A DNA stretch of 41,480 nucleotides from a virus. Each line of letters begins with the position of its first letter. Position 1 is the stretch's first letter. The notes under the pieces were generated by a model. The model saw only the letters and a list, made by a program, of their open reading frames with translations. It searched no databases and was not told the DNA's origin. The position numbers and the translations under genes were made by a program. The DNA lies in the IMG/VR virus record IMGVR_UViG_3300017623_000003, positions 1 to 41,480 of that record; one strand, given 5' to 3'. This document shows, one piece after another, positions 16,186-23,048 of this stretch.

Positions 16186-16423
16186 CGGCAGACATCTCCT
16201 TCACCAGCCACGCGGCGTAGTGCACGAGGTTGAGCGAGCCATCTGCGTTTACGGGCGCGCCGGCATCGATGTCGGCGCGGAGCATGGAGTCCGTCACGGA
16301 CTTACCGCCAAGCCGGGTGAGCACGCGGGCGGCGTCCGCCACGGGCAGCGCCGCCGGGTTGAGCCGGGACATCCCCTGTCCCCCCGGCGTTTGACCGGAA
16401 CTAGGCGCGTGTTCGGGAGTCAT
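16175..16423 (-). CDS. small terminase-like DNA-binding protein
   Basis: The protein has 82 residues from the ATG at 16423, which has GGGAGG six to seven bases upstream. The core, residues about 20-75 (LNPAALPVADAARVLTRLGG, VTDSMLRADIDAGAPVNADG, LVHYAAWLVKEM), aligns with the first 70 residues of the large terminase encoded just downstream. Both have a likely HTH followed by an HYAAWLV-type helix. As the gene before the large terminase it occupies the small terminase position, so recognition of the packaging site is the probable role, although it is much shorter than classical small terminases. Its start faces the plus-strand gene cluster across a 170-base divergent spacer in which I see no convincing promoter. 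Confidence 0.72.
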   Translation of the reverse strand: MTPEHAPSSGQTPGGQGMSRLNPAALPVADAARVLTRLGGKSVTDSMLRADIDAGAPVNADGSLNLVHYAAWLVKEMSAGGD

Positions 16424-16593
16424 CGCGGACCTCCCGCGCGAACTTGCCCACATCGCGGACGCAGTTGCCCACATGTCGCAGAATCATCGAGAAATGCAGG
16501 CCGATCGCCTTGCCTGTTCCCCGTCAGCCGGCCAATGTGTGTCATACGCGAGCGGGAACAACGCACCCCCCGCACGCGACGGAGACCGCGAAC

Positions 16594-16944
16594 ATGAACG
16601 CGACCACGAAGACCACGATCGACCTCGCCAAGACCCTCGCCAAGAGCGGGTTCCACATCCCCGCGATTGAGATCCACACGCCCGACGGCCGCACCTGGAA
16701 CATCGCGACGGTCCCCGCCGGTCGCGGCCGCCACCTCGACGGCCACTGGGGACCGCGGCCCGGAGCGCTTGGCGGCTTCCGCCTCTTCGAGATCAACCGC
16801 GATACCGACGCCCCCGACGAGCACGACGCGATCGACGGCGACACCTGGGCCGCCGACGAGTTGGTCGACTACCTCCGGGCGGTCGGCCAGCCGAAAGACA
16901 CGACGAGTTGGGACCGCAAGAACGACAACCACCCGACGACCTGA
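16594..16944 (+). CDS. small acidic protein, unknown function
   Basis: The protein has 116 residues from the ATG at 16594 with GGAG upstream. It begins MNATTKTTIDLAKTLAKSGFH, followed by PAIEIHTPDGRTWNIATVPAGRGR and an acidic C-terminal half (DTDAPDEHDAIDGDTWAADELVDYL). No known domain, Cys or membrane segment is visible. It is the first of five small plus-strand genes that run against the flow of the phage genome. Such small acidic early proteins often counteract host functions, but nothing here shows that. A hairpin terminator begins at its stop codon. Confidence 0.6.
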   Translation: MNATTKTTIDLAKTLAKSGFHIPAIEIHTPDGRTWNIATVPAGRGRHLDGHWGPRPGALGGFRLFEINRDTDAPDEHDAIDGDTWAADELVDYLRAVGQPKDTTSWDRKNDNHPTT

Positions 16945-16973
16945 AGCCCGCGAAATGCGGGCTTCGCTGTTTA
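16943..16973 (+). terminator. intrinsic terminator-like hairpin
   Basis: GAAGCCCGC (16943-16951) and GCGGGCTTC (16957-16965) form a perfect nine-base-pair stem with a five-base loop, followed by GCTGTTTA, a weak T-rich end. It begins inside the stop codon of the preceding gene. It may limit transcription into the next gene of the plus-strand group. Confidence 0.65.
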
Positions 16974-17004
16974 CCAGAGACCACCAACCCAAAGGAGCAC
17001 GACC

Positions 17005-17268
17005 ATGACGAAGCGCACCCCCAAGACCACCAAGCCCGAACCGACCGCCGCCGAGACCTACGCCGCACGCCGCAACGACATCGCCCGCCTGATGGACGTG
17101 CTGCAGATGGAACTCGATAAGCACGCCGAGGGGGCCAAGGCCGACCCGCGCAACTGGGGCTTCGCGGGAAGCCTCGGAAAGGTCCGCAGCGACCTGATTG
17201 ATCTGGTCGGGTTCCTCAGCAACATGGACCCCGAGCACGTCGAGGCCTTTCTGAACGACGCCGAGTGA
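17005..17268 (+). CDS. small helical protein, unknown function
   Basis: The protein has 87 residues and an AAAGGAG ribosome binding site. The first 20 residues are basic and Pro/Thr-rich (MTKRTPKTTKPEP); the rest is helical, with RRNDIARLMDVLQMELDKH and a second helix SDLIDLVGFLSN, ending in the acidic DPEHVEAFLNDAE. I do not recognise it. It is the second gene of the plus-strand group and may be co-transcribed with its neighbours if the hairpin before it is leaky. Confidence 0.6.
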   Translation: MTKRTPKTTKPEPTAAETYAARRNDIARLMDVLQMELDKHAEGAKADPRNWGFAGSLGKVRSDLIDLVGFLSNMDPEHVEAFLNDAE

Positions 17269-17298
17269 CCAGAACCACCAACCGCAAGGAGCAACGCC

Positions 17299-17583
17299 AT
17301 GACCATCAAGACGATCGTGATCGAGGGCATCGACCAAGACATCAGCATCCGCCGCACTGAGCGCGGCGCGGAGGTGACCATCGAACAGCACACCCGGCGA
17401 TCGGGCAGGCAGGACATCTGCATCGCGCACATCGCCCGCGACGAGAACCGGGAGAGTCGCTATGCGAAGGCGACAGAGGTCGCCAAGGTGGTCTACGGCA
17501 CCGACCGCCGAGGCCAAGCCGCCGCCACCAACTCGATGGTCCATGACGTGCTCAACGAGATGGAGCGCGTCGCGGGCTGCTGA
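17299..17583 (+). CDS. small protein, unknown function
   Basis: The protein has 94 residues with AAGGAG before the ATG. It starts with a beta pattern (MTIKTIVIEGIDQDISIRR, then VTIEQHTRR) and ends in a helix (NSMVHDVLNEMERVAGC). Charged residues dominate and there is no membrane segment. No family is recognised. The same style of ribosome binding site and spacing as its neighbours (GGAG followed by ACGCC or similar before ATG) supports translation. Confidence 0.58.
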   Translation: MTIKTIVIEGIDQDISIRRTERGAEVTIEQHTRRSGRQDICIAHIARDENRESRYAKATEVAKVVYGTDRRGQAAATNSMVHDVLNEMERVAGC

Positions 17584-17597
17584 CAGACCCCACGCGG

Positions 17598-17649
17598 CGT
17601 CGCGGGGAGCCGCGACGGCCACGCTTCCCCGCCGCAATGTGCGGCGGGG
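17598..17649. other. two tandem perfect hairpins between plus-strand genes
   Basis: CGTCGCGG (17598-17605) pairs with CCGCGACG (17610-17617) around a four-base loop, and CCCCGCCGCA (17627-17636) pairs with TGCGGCGGGG (17640-17649) around a three-base loop. Both stems are perfect. There is no T tract, so they are not ordinary intrinsic terminators; they could stabilise a transcript end, slow ribosomes or bind a protein. They fill the 93-base gap before the HARE-HTH gene. Confidence 0.6.
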
Positions 17650-17676
17650 GTTCCAACCCCCAGTTCGGAGATGACC

Positions 17677-18195
17677 ATGAGTACGAAGACGAAGAAGCCC
17701 GCCAAGCCCCGCACCCCCCGCACCCCGAAGATGTCCAAGAGCGCCGCCCGCGCGGAGGGAGCAGCCAAGACAGACCGCCTCCGCAAGGCGGCGCTCGCCG
17801 AGATCAACGACCGGTTGGCGGGCGGAAAGCAGGACCACGAAGTCCCAACCGCCAAGGAGGTCGCCAACAACGCGACCGTCGAGGCGTCCGCCAAGGGCAA
17901 GAAGACCAGAGCCCCCAAGACGCAGAAGGCACCGAAGCCCGCGAAGGAACCGAAGGCCAAGCGCGTCAGCGCCCTCGACGCCGCCGCGCAGGTGCTCGCC
18001 GCGAGCGATGTCCCGATGCGGGCCAAGGAGATGATCACCGCGATGGAGGCCAAGAAGCTCTGGACGAGCCCCGGCGGGAAGACGCCCGAGGCCACGCTCT
18101 ACGCCGCCATCATCCGCGAGATCGCCGCCAAGGGCACCGCCGCTCGCTTCAAGAAGCACGAGCGCGGCGTCTTTGTCGCGGGGAAGGGAGCCTGA
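17677..18195 (+). CDS. HARE-HTH domain protein
   Basis: The protein has 172 residues from the ATG at 17677, chosen because GGAG lies six bases upstream; an ATG two codons earlier is too close to it. Residues 1-95 are Lys/Ala/Pro-rich and disordered, like a DNA-binding tail. Residues about 97-170 ([53 protein letters not shown]) match the HARE-HTH winged helix found in HB1, ASXL and restriction enzymes. HARE-HTH domains are thought to recognise modified DNA or link to DNA-modifying enzymes. The convergent ParB-methyltransferase gene two genes away makes such a link attractive, but it is an inference. Confidence 0.78.
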   Translation: MSTKTKKPAKPRTPRTPKMSKSAARAEGAAKTDRLRKAALAEINDRLAGGKQDHEVPTAKEVANNATVEASAKGKKTRAPKTQKAPKPAKEPKAKRVSALDAAAQVLAASDVPMRAKEMITAMEAKKLWTSPGGKTPEATLYAAIIREIAAKGTAARFKKHERGVFVAGKGA

Positions 18196-18198
18196 GCC

Positions 18199-18468
18199 AT
18201 GAGCGCCACCCCCGCCCCGCAGCCCGCGCCGACCCATGCGCAACTCGAGGCCGTGCTTCAGGCAGCGCTCTACCTGCTTGGCGCGAGGCATGACCGGATG
18301 GTCACGATCGAGGAGTGGACCGATCTCGCCCGCACCGTCGCGTCCTGCCAAGAGCGCAAGACGGCCGACTACTTGACCGAGCACGACCTCGAGGACATCG
18401 CCGAGCGCTACGCCCTTGATTGGGACGAAGCGACCGACGGGGCCCTGCCCACTGTCGACGAGGACTGA
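18199..18468 (+). CDS. small acidic protein, unknown function
   Basis: The protein has 89 residues. A Pro/Ala-rich start (MSATPAPQPAPTHAQLEA) is followed by a helical, acidic body: VLQAALYLLGARHDRMVTIEEWTDLARTV and a DLEDIAERYALDWDEATDG ending. It starts three bases after the HARE-HTH gene and is the last gene of the plus-strand group; the methyltransferase gene on the other strand ends eight bases further on. No domain is recognised. Confidence 0.58.
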   Translation: MSATPAPQPAPTHAQLEAVLQAALYLLGARHDRMVTIEEWTDLARTVASCQERKTADYLTEHDLEDIAERYALDWDEATDGALPTVDED

Positions 18469-18476
18469 GGCGTACA

Positions 18477-19847
18477 TCACGCCTTGCTCCCAGCCGCGAC
18501 ACGCGTCGCGGCTTTCTCTTCGGCCGCATCCTTTGCCGGAAGCCGCTCCGCCTTGCGGCCCGTGAACTTCTCCCAGCGATGCACGATCACGTCGCAGTAG
18601 AGCGTGTCGAGTTCCATGAGAAACGCGTGCCGCCCGGTCATCTCCGCGCCGATGAGCGTTGACCCGCTGCCGCCGAAGAGGTCGAGCACGTTTTCGCCGG
18701 GACGCGATGAGAACTCGATGGCCCGCCGCGCCAGCTCGACGGGCTTCTCGGTGAGGTGAACCATGCTCTGCGGGTTGACCTTCTTGATCGACCAGGTGTC
18801 CGGCACGTTGGCAGGGCCAAAGAAGCGATGGGCCGCGCCTTCTTTCCAGCCGTAGAAGCACCACTCGTGATTGCCCATGAAGTCCTTGCGGGTCAGGACC
18901 GGGTGCTCCTTGATCCAGATGATCGCCTGCGCGAAGTAGAGCTCGCAGCGATTGAGCACGGGCGGGTAGTTGCCGCAGTTGGCGTAACCGCCCCAGATGT
19001 AGAACGTGCCGCCGGGGATCAGCACGCGGGTGATGTTTCCAAACCATGCCGCGAGCAGCCGGTCGAACTCGTCATCCGACACAAAGTCGTTGGCGAGCGG
19101 CCGGTCCTTGGCACGGAGCTTCTTGTGCGTCGCTCGGCTCTTCTCGGGGTAGCGGTTGAGATCGGCGCTCTGCTGATCGTGCTGGTCCGCCTTGCCTGGC
19201 AGCGCGAATGAACTCAGGCCGGCGACGATGGCGTTGTTCGAACGCGGCTCGACCTTCACGTTGTACGGCGGGTCTGTGTTCACGAGATGGATCGGTTGGC
19301 CATTAAGCAGACGATCCAGGTCCTCGGGCTTGGACGAGTCGCCGCACATCAGGCGGTGGTTGCCGAGCACCCAGATGTCGCCCGGCACCGTCGTCGCTGC
19401 GTCGGGCTGCCCAGGAATGTCGTCGGGATCGGTGAGACCCTCATTGCCGGCGGGGGCCATGATGGCGCTGAGGTCCTCGGCGCTGAAGCCGAGTAGTGCG
19501 AGATCGAAGTCCACGCCCTTGAGGTCAGCCAGCTCCAGCGGCAGGAGTTCCATGTCCCACGAAGTCAGCGTGGCGACCTTGTTGTCGGCGATGCGAAGCG
19601 CCTTGACCTGTTCCGGCGTCAGATCATCGGCGCGGATGGTCGGCACCTCCTTCAGCCCGAGTTTCCGTGCCGCGCGGAGCCGCGTGTGCCCGGCGATGAT
19701 CACGCCGTCGGCGTCGATCAGGATCGGCACCTTGAAGCCGAACGCCTCGATGCTCTTGGCCACCGCGTCAATGGCGGCGTCGTTGATGGTGCGGGGATTG
19801 CGGTCGTATTCCTTGACCGCGTCGATGGGCAGCGTCTCGATGTTCAT
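18477..19847 (-). CDS. ParB-like domain fused to DNA adenine/cytosine-N4 methyltransferase
   Basis: The protein has 456 residues from the ATG at 19847, which has GGAG upstream; the frame runs further upstream without a better start. Residues 1-95 form a ParB/Srx-type nuclease-like domain with GVIIAGHTRLRAARKLG at 48-64. The rest is an amino-methyltransferase with the catalytic DPPY at 192-195 and the SAM-binding motif DLFGGSGST at about 389-397, in the order of the beta class. Such fusions are common orphan phage methyltransferases that modify DNA without a partner nuclease, often to evade restriction. The end carries a terminator for the opposing genes. Confidence 0.9.
   Translation of the reverse strand: MNIETLPIDAVKEYDRNPRTINDAAIDAVAKSIEAFGFKVPILIDADGVIIAGHTRLRAARKLGLKEVPTIRADDLTPEQVKALRIADNKVATLTSWDMELLPLELADLKGVDFDLALLGFSAEDLSAIMAPAGNEGLTDPDDIPGQPDAATTVPGDIWVLGNHRLMCGDSSKPEDLDRLLNGQPIHLVNTDPPYNVKVEPRSNNAIVAGLSSFALPGKADQHDQQSADLNRYPEKSRATHKKLRAKDRPLANDFVSDDEFDRLLAAWFGNITRVLIPGGTFYIWGGYANCGNYPPVLNRCELYFAQAIIWIKEHPVLTRKDFMGNHEWCFYGWKEGAAHRFFGPANVPDTWSIKKVNPQSMVHLTEKPVELARRAIEFSSRPGENVLDLFGGSGSTLIGAEMTGRHAFLMELDTLYCDVIVHRWEKFTGRKAERLPAKDAAEEKAATRVAAGSKA
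18492..18520 (+). terminator. intrinsic terminator of plus-strand gene group
   Basis: AGCCGCGAC (18492-18500) and GTCGCGGCT (18505-18513) form a perfect nine-base-pair stem with a four-base loop, followed directly by TTCTCTT. It lies 24 bases after the last plus-strand gene, inside the 3' end of the convergent methyltransferase gene, so it serves as terminator on the plus strand while coding on the minus strand. Confidence 0.78.
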
Positions 19848-20451
19848 AGCGATCTCCGTCGGAAGCGCGGCGGGGAACGCCAGCGCAAAGCGTCGAGGTG
19901 GCCCGCCGCACATGCGGTGGGTCCGGGGACCGGTGGATCGCTGGTTGGCTGGATCGCTCGGGCAGTCGGGCCCGTCCGTTGGGGCGTTGAGCGCCCCGAA
20001 TCCCGCCCGCTACGAGGCGATCCCGTTGGCCACGGGTCCGCCCACGTTGGCCCACGTCGCGTTCCTGGCGGGTGGCTCTACCAACCCCGCCAGACGCCCG
20101 CCCCGCGCCCGGACGGGTGAAACAAACTCTGTCGCCAAGCGCGGCTGTTCCCGCGGGCCTAGCCACGCGATCCGGCCCGGGAAGTACCTAACGCCATCCG
20201 CCTCCCCTCCCGTAAGGCTTCCGGCTGGAAGGCTCCCGCTAGGCGCGGCCTGGCACACGACCTGCATGGGCGCTGACGTGGGGATGCAGGGGGGCGGGGG
20301 AGGGGTGGGGGAAGGTATAGAAAGGAGAGAGATACCTTCTTTCACTTTCTTCAACCCCTCCTTCTCTGCTCCCTTCCCGCCCGCCCGAGATATCGCGCGT
20401 GAAGAATGTGAAAGAAGGGTCTGGCCTCGTCCGACCCGCGTTTCTGGCCTG
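19848..20451. other. noncoding stretch between primase and methyltransferase genes
   Basis: About 600 bases hold no convincing gene. An open frame at 20010-20468 on the minus strand has Arg/Pro/Ser-rich shadow composition and no good start. The part at 20300-20420 is purine/pyrimidine-skewed and carries nested inverted repeats (listed separately). The rest is GC-rich with short repeats such as GGATCGCT twice near 19935-19960. The position beside the primase-polymerase gene would suit a replication origin or a 3' regulatory RNA, but neither is shown. Confidence 0.5.
20311..20418. repeat. nested inverted repeats, alternative hairpins
   Basis: GAAGGTAT (20311-20318) pairs perfectly with ATACCTTC (20332-20339) around 13 bases. 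The second arm overlaps a longer arm at 20335-20353, which pairs with 20400-20418 over 19 bases with one mismatch (TGAAGAAwGTGAAAGAAGG) across a 46-base gap. The two hairpins share bases 20335-20339 and cannot both form. This is the layout of a switch or of paired binding sites. Confidence 0.7.
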
Positions 20452-22638
20452 CTACGGCAGGAGTTCATACACCCTCCTTGACCGCCCAGCGGTCGGCTCG
20501 ACCCCTTCTTTCAAGCGGCCGGTCTCCTTGAGGTTCTCAAGCACCTCGTCCCGCTCCCGCTGGGTCAGGTGCTGGGTCACGCGGCACATCTGCGACCGAG
20601 TCATGCGCCCGCCTGCTGTCCGCATCGCGCGGAGCACGGCCTTTTGCTTGGCGTCGAACTCGCCCTGCGACACATACTCGTGGGCGAGGTACAGGACGCG
20701 ACGGGTCAGGTGCTCGGACAGGCCGCACGCCCATTCCGCCGCGTCGGCGTCGATGACCGGCTTCTCGCGGTTCTTGGAGCAGGCGTAGATCAGCGCCAGA
20801 CGACACGCCTTCTCCTCGACGCGTGCCCAGATCGACCGCAGATCCTCGCGCGGGCGCTCCATCTCGGCGTCGGCAAGCGCCGCGAGGCGGTTGAACGCGG
20901 CGCGGGCGTCATCGGTGGTCGGAACCACCATCGGCTTGGGGTGCTCGCGGCTGAGGTTGCCGCCGGGGTTGAACGCGCCCCACCAGGTGGCCGCATCCAC
21001 GATCGCCTGCGGCGGGTCTTTCTCCGGTTGCCACACGCGCGGCGGCATCTCGCCGGTCTCGAACACGATGAGCCGTGCCATGAACCCGTCGCTCATGGCG
21101 TCGGGCGTGAGCGCGTGCTTGAAGTGCTCGGGCGCGGTGGTCGCCAAAAGCGAGACGCACGGCTGATCGATCACCTTGTTCCGCTTGGCATCGGCGTACG
21201 CCTTGCCCTTGAAGACGCTCCGCGCCGACGAGTACATCTTCATCAGCGTCGAGATGACGTTGAACAGGTGCGGGGCCTTCTTCGGGTCGCCAATGGTGCG
21301 GAGCCAACGCCCGAACTCGTCGATCTGGAAGAGGATCGCGGGCTCGGCTTCGACGGCGGTGACCAGCCCGGCGTCGCTGGCGAGATCCTCGTTGCCCTCG
21401 AGCCCGTTGAGACCGGCCTTGAAGAGCACAGCTTTGTTGATGAGCCTCGCGTTGTCTTTGCCGGAGCCGGACCCCGCGAGGCACACGACGTACAGGTTGG
21501 TGCGGTTGCCGCGCTCGTCGCGGACCTTGCGCCCCGCGAGCACGGCCTGCAGGCACATCGCGCCGGCGAGGGCGAGCATCGGTTGCCAGCGGTGCGCCGT
21601 CTCCTTGTTGAACGCCATGACCTCGGAGATGAACCCCGGCACGGCGAGGTACCGCTCGGGAAGCGGGCCGGGATCGACCGGCGTGTCCTCGTCCGGCCCT
21701 GCAGTGTCTTCGCTCGGCTTCGCCGGCGCTGCCATGAAGCCCGACAGGTCCACGCCGCCCAGATCCTCAGCCTTCTGAGCATCGCGGAGCCAGCCGAGCG
21801 GACGGTCGTGCGGTTTGTTGGCGGCGTCGGTCACCTTGTGCCGCAGTTCCTTCTCACTCCACGGCGGATCGCACCGCGGGTTGTACCGATCCCACAGCAG
21901 CGAGAACGCCGCCTCGGGATCGAGGGCGAACCCGTGCACCATCGCCGTCGCGGCCGTGTAGGTCTGACTGTGCCCGCCCGAGCCGGAGATCGCTGGTGGG
22001 ATGCGGTCCAGGTATGCCGCGGCGCGGCGGAGTACGGCGTCGCCCGCTGGAAAGCGATCGCTTCGTAGTGACGGCGGTTGTGAAACGATCGCTTCTTTGC
22101 GCCCGTGCCTGGCCTCGGTCACGGCCTCGGCCAGCGCCGCGACGGCGGCGGCCAGTTCCCCGGCGTCGACCACGGCGGGTTCGCCGTCAAGCGGGTCGTA
22201 GGGCTCCCCGCTGGGATGGATGCTCGGGCCGACAACCGTCTGAGCCCCGGTGCTCCGCAGTTCCACGATCATTTTCTTCGACACCGGGTCCTGGTGCTTT
22301 CGGGTCTTCATCCCGTCGCACACGTACCACCAGTGCGACGCGGGCTTGCCCGGCCGCCCGGACATCGCGCCCGTCGGCGGCAGGAACTTGGGCGCGAGCG
22401 CCACCGCCTCCTCGCAGTCGAGGTCCACATCTACCAGCCACCCGCTCGGTTCGCCGAGCAGCACGCCGATGTTGCCGGTGCCGTTGAAGTGCGCCGGCAG
22501 GTCGCTCTCTGAAAGGCGCAGGTCCGTCCACCCCTTGAGCACGGGGATCTTCTTCCGCGCCGGCACAGGGATGACCGCGTACCCGCGAGCGAGGTACGTG
22601 CGCGCCGACTCGAGCAGAATGGAGGGGCCATCGCTCAT
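20452..22638 (-). CDS. primase-polymerase with DUF3987 helicase-like domain
   Basis: The protein has 728 residues. The N-terminal 180 residues are a bifunctional primase-polymerase domain: catalytic acids DVDLD at 70-74, SHWWYV at 101-106 and a GAQTVVGPSIHPSG loop at 131-144. Residues about 205-280 look like the alpha-helical primase linker (ISGSGGHSQTYTAA, YNPRCDPPWSEKELRHKV). The C-terminal part is DUF3987, an AAA-like ATPase with Walker A AGSGSGKD at 388-395 and Walker B ILFQIDEFG at 435-443. The last 80 residues include a possible winged helix (GGRMTRSQMCRVTQHL). It would prime and unwind phage DNA at the origin. It begins three bases after the upstream gene. Confidence 0.9.
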   Translation of the reverse strand: MSDGPSILLESARTYLARGYAVIPVPARKKIPVLKGWTDLRLSESDLPAHFNGTGNIGVLLGEPSGWLVDVDLDCEEAVALAPKFLPPTGAMSGRPGKPASHWWYVCDGMKTRKHQDPVSKKMIVELRSTGAQTVVGPSIHPSGEPYDPLDGEPAVVDAGELAAAVAALAEAVTEARHGRKEAIVSQPPSLRSDRFPAGDAVLRRAAAYLDRIPPAISGSGGHSQTYTAATAMVHGFALDPEAAFSLLWDRYNPRCDPPWSEKELRHKVTDAANKPHDRPLGWLRDAQKAEDLGGVDLSGFMAAPAKPSEDTAGPDEDTPVDPGPLPERYLAVPGFISEVMAFNKETAHRWQPMLALAGAMCLQAVLAGRKVRDERGNRTNLYVVCLAGSGSGKDNARLINKAVLFKAGLNGLEGNEDLASDAGLVTAVEAEPAILFQIDEFGRWLRTIGDPKKAPHLFNVISTLMKMYSSARSVFKGKAYADAKRNKVIDQPCVSLLATTAPEHFKHALTPDAMSDGFMARLIVFETGEMPPRVWQPEKDPPQAIVDAATWWGAFNPGGNLSREHPKPMVVPTTDDARAAFNRLAALADAEMERPREDLRSIWARVEEKACRLALIYACSKNREKPVIDADAAEWACGLSEHLTRRVLYLAHEYVSQGEFDAKQKAVLRAMRTAGGRMTRSQMCRVTQHLTQRERDEVLENLKETGRLKEGVEPTAGRSRRVYELLP

Positions 22639-22641
22639 CGC

Positions 22642-23034
22642 TTATTCGTTGTCCTCGCGGCGGCGGATGGTGGCGCCCATGATCTTGAGCGTCTGCGCTG
22701 CGGTCTCGCGATCGCGCTTGCTGGCGCGGTAGTCCAGCAGGCGGTCGATCTCGATGACGGGCTTGATCGCCAGGTCGAAGCCATACGTCCCGGTGGCCAG
22801 GCCCGCCGCGTGGCCGATCGCCCGCGTGCATGAACTGGCCCGGTGCGTGCCAGCGGCCGCGATCAGCAGCGGGATCTCCGCGCGGGCCTCGGTGTGGTAC
22901 ATCAGGCCGCCGACGCTCCTCGCCAGCAGCGAGCCGATGCCCTTGGTGTCGTTCTTGTCGATGGGCGCGGAGGCCACGTGGCATCCGAGCAACTGCCCGT
23001 CCTTGTCGGTCTCTTCGATCGTGATCGTGATCAT
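22642..23034 (-). CDS. conserved small protein of replication operon, unknown function
   Basis: The protein has 130 residues with AAGGAG before the ATG. It begins with strands (MITITIEETDKDG, LLGCHVASAPIDKND), and includes LLIAAAGTHRASSCTRAIGHAAGLATGTYGFDL and an Arg-rich helical C-terminus (ASKRDRETAAQTLKIMGATIRRRED). I do not recognise it. It is sandwiched between the SF2 helicase and primase-polymerase genes with spacers of 14 and 3 bases, so a role in DNA replication is likely only by position. Confidence 0.6.
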   Translation of the reverse strand: MITITIEETDKDGQLLGCHVASAPIDKNDTKGIGSLLARSVGGLMYHTEARAEIPLLIAAAGTHRASSCTRAIGHAAGLATGTYGFDLAIKPVIEIDRLLDYRASKRDRETAAQTLKIMGATIRRREDNE

Positions 23035-23048
23035 GCGGTACTCCTTGT

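Noticed and set aside
16420-19047. Open frame of 875 codons on the minus strand
   Set aside because: It lies antisense to the five small plus-strand genes and out of frame with the methyltransferase, with Gly/Arg/Leu-rich shadow composition and no ribosome binding site.
20010-20468. Possible 152-residue gene after the primase
   Set aside because: It spans the inverted repeats, has no ribosome binding site and has Pro/Arg/Ser-rich composition.
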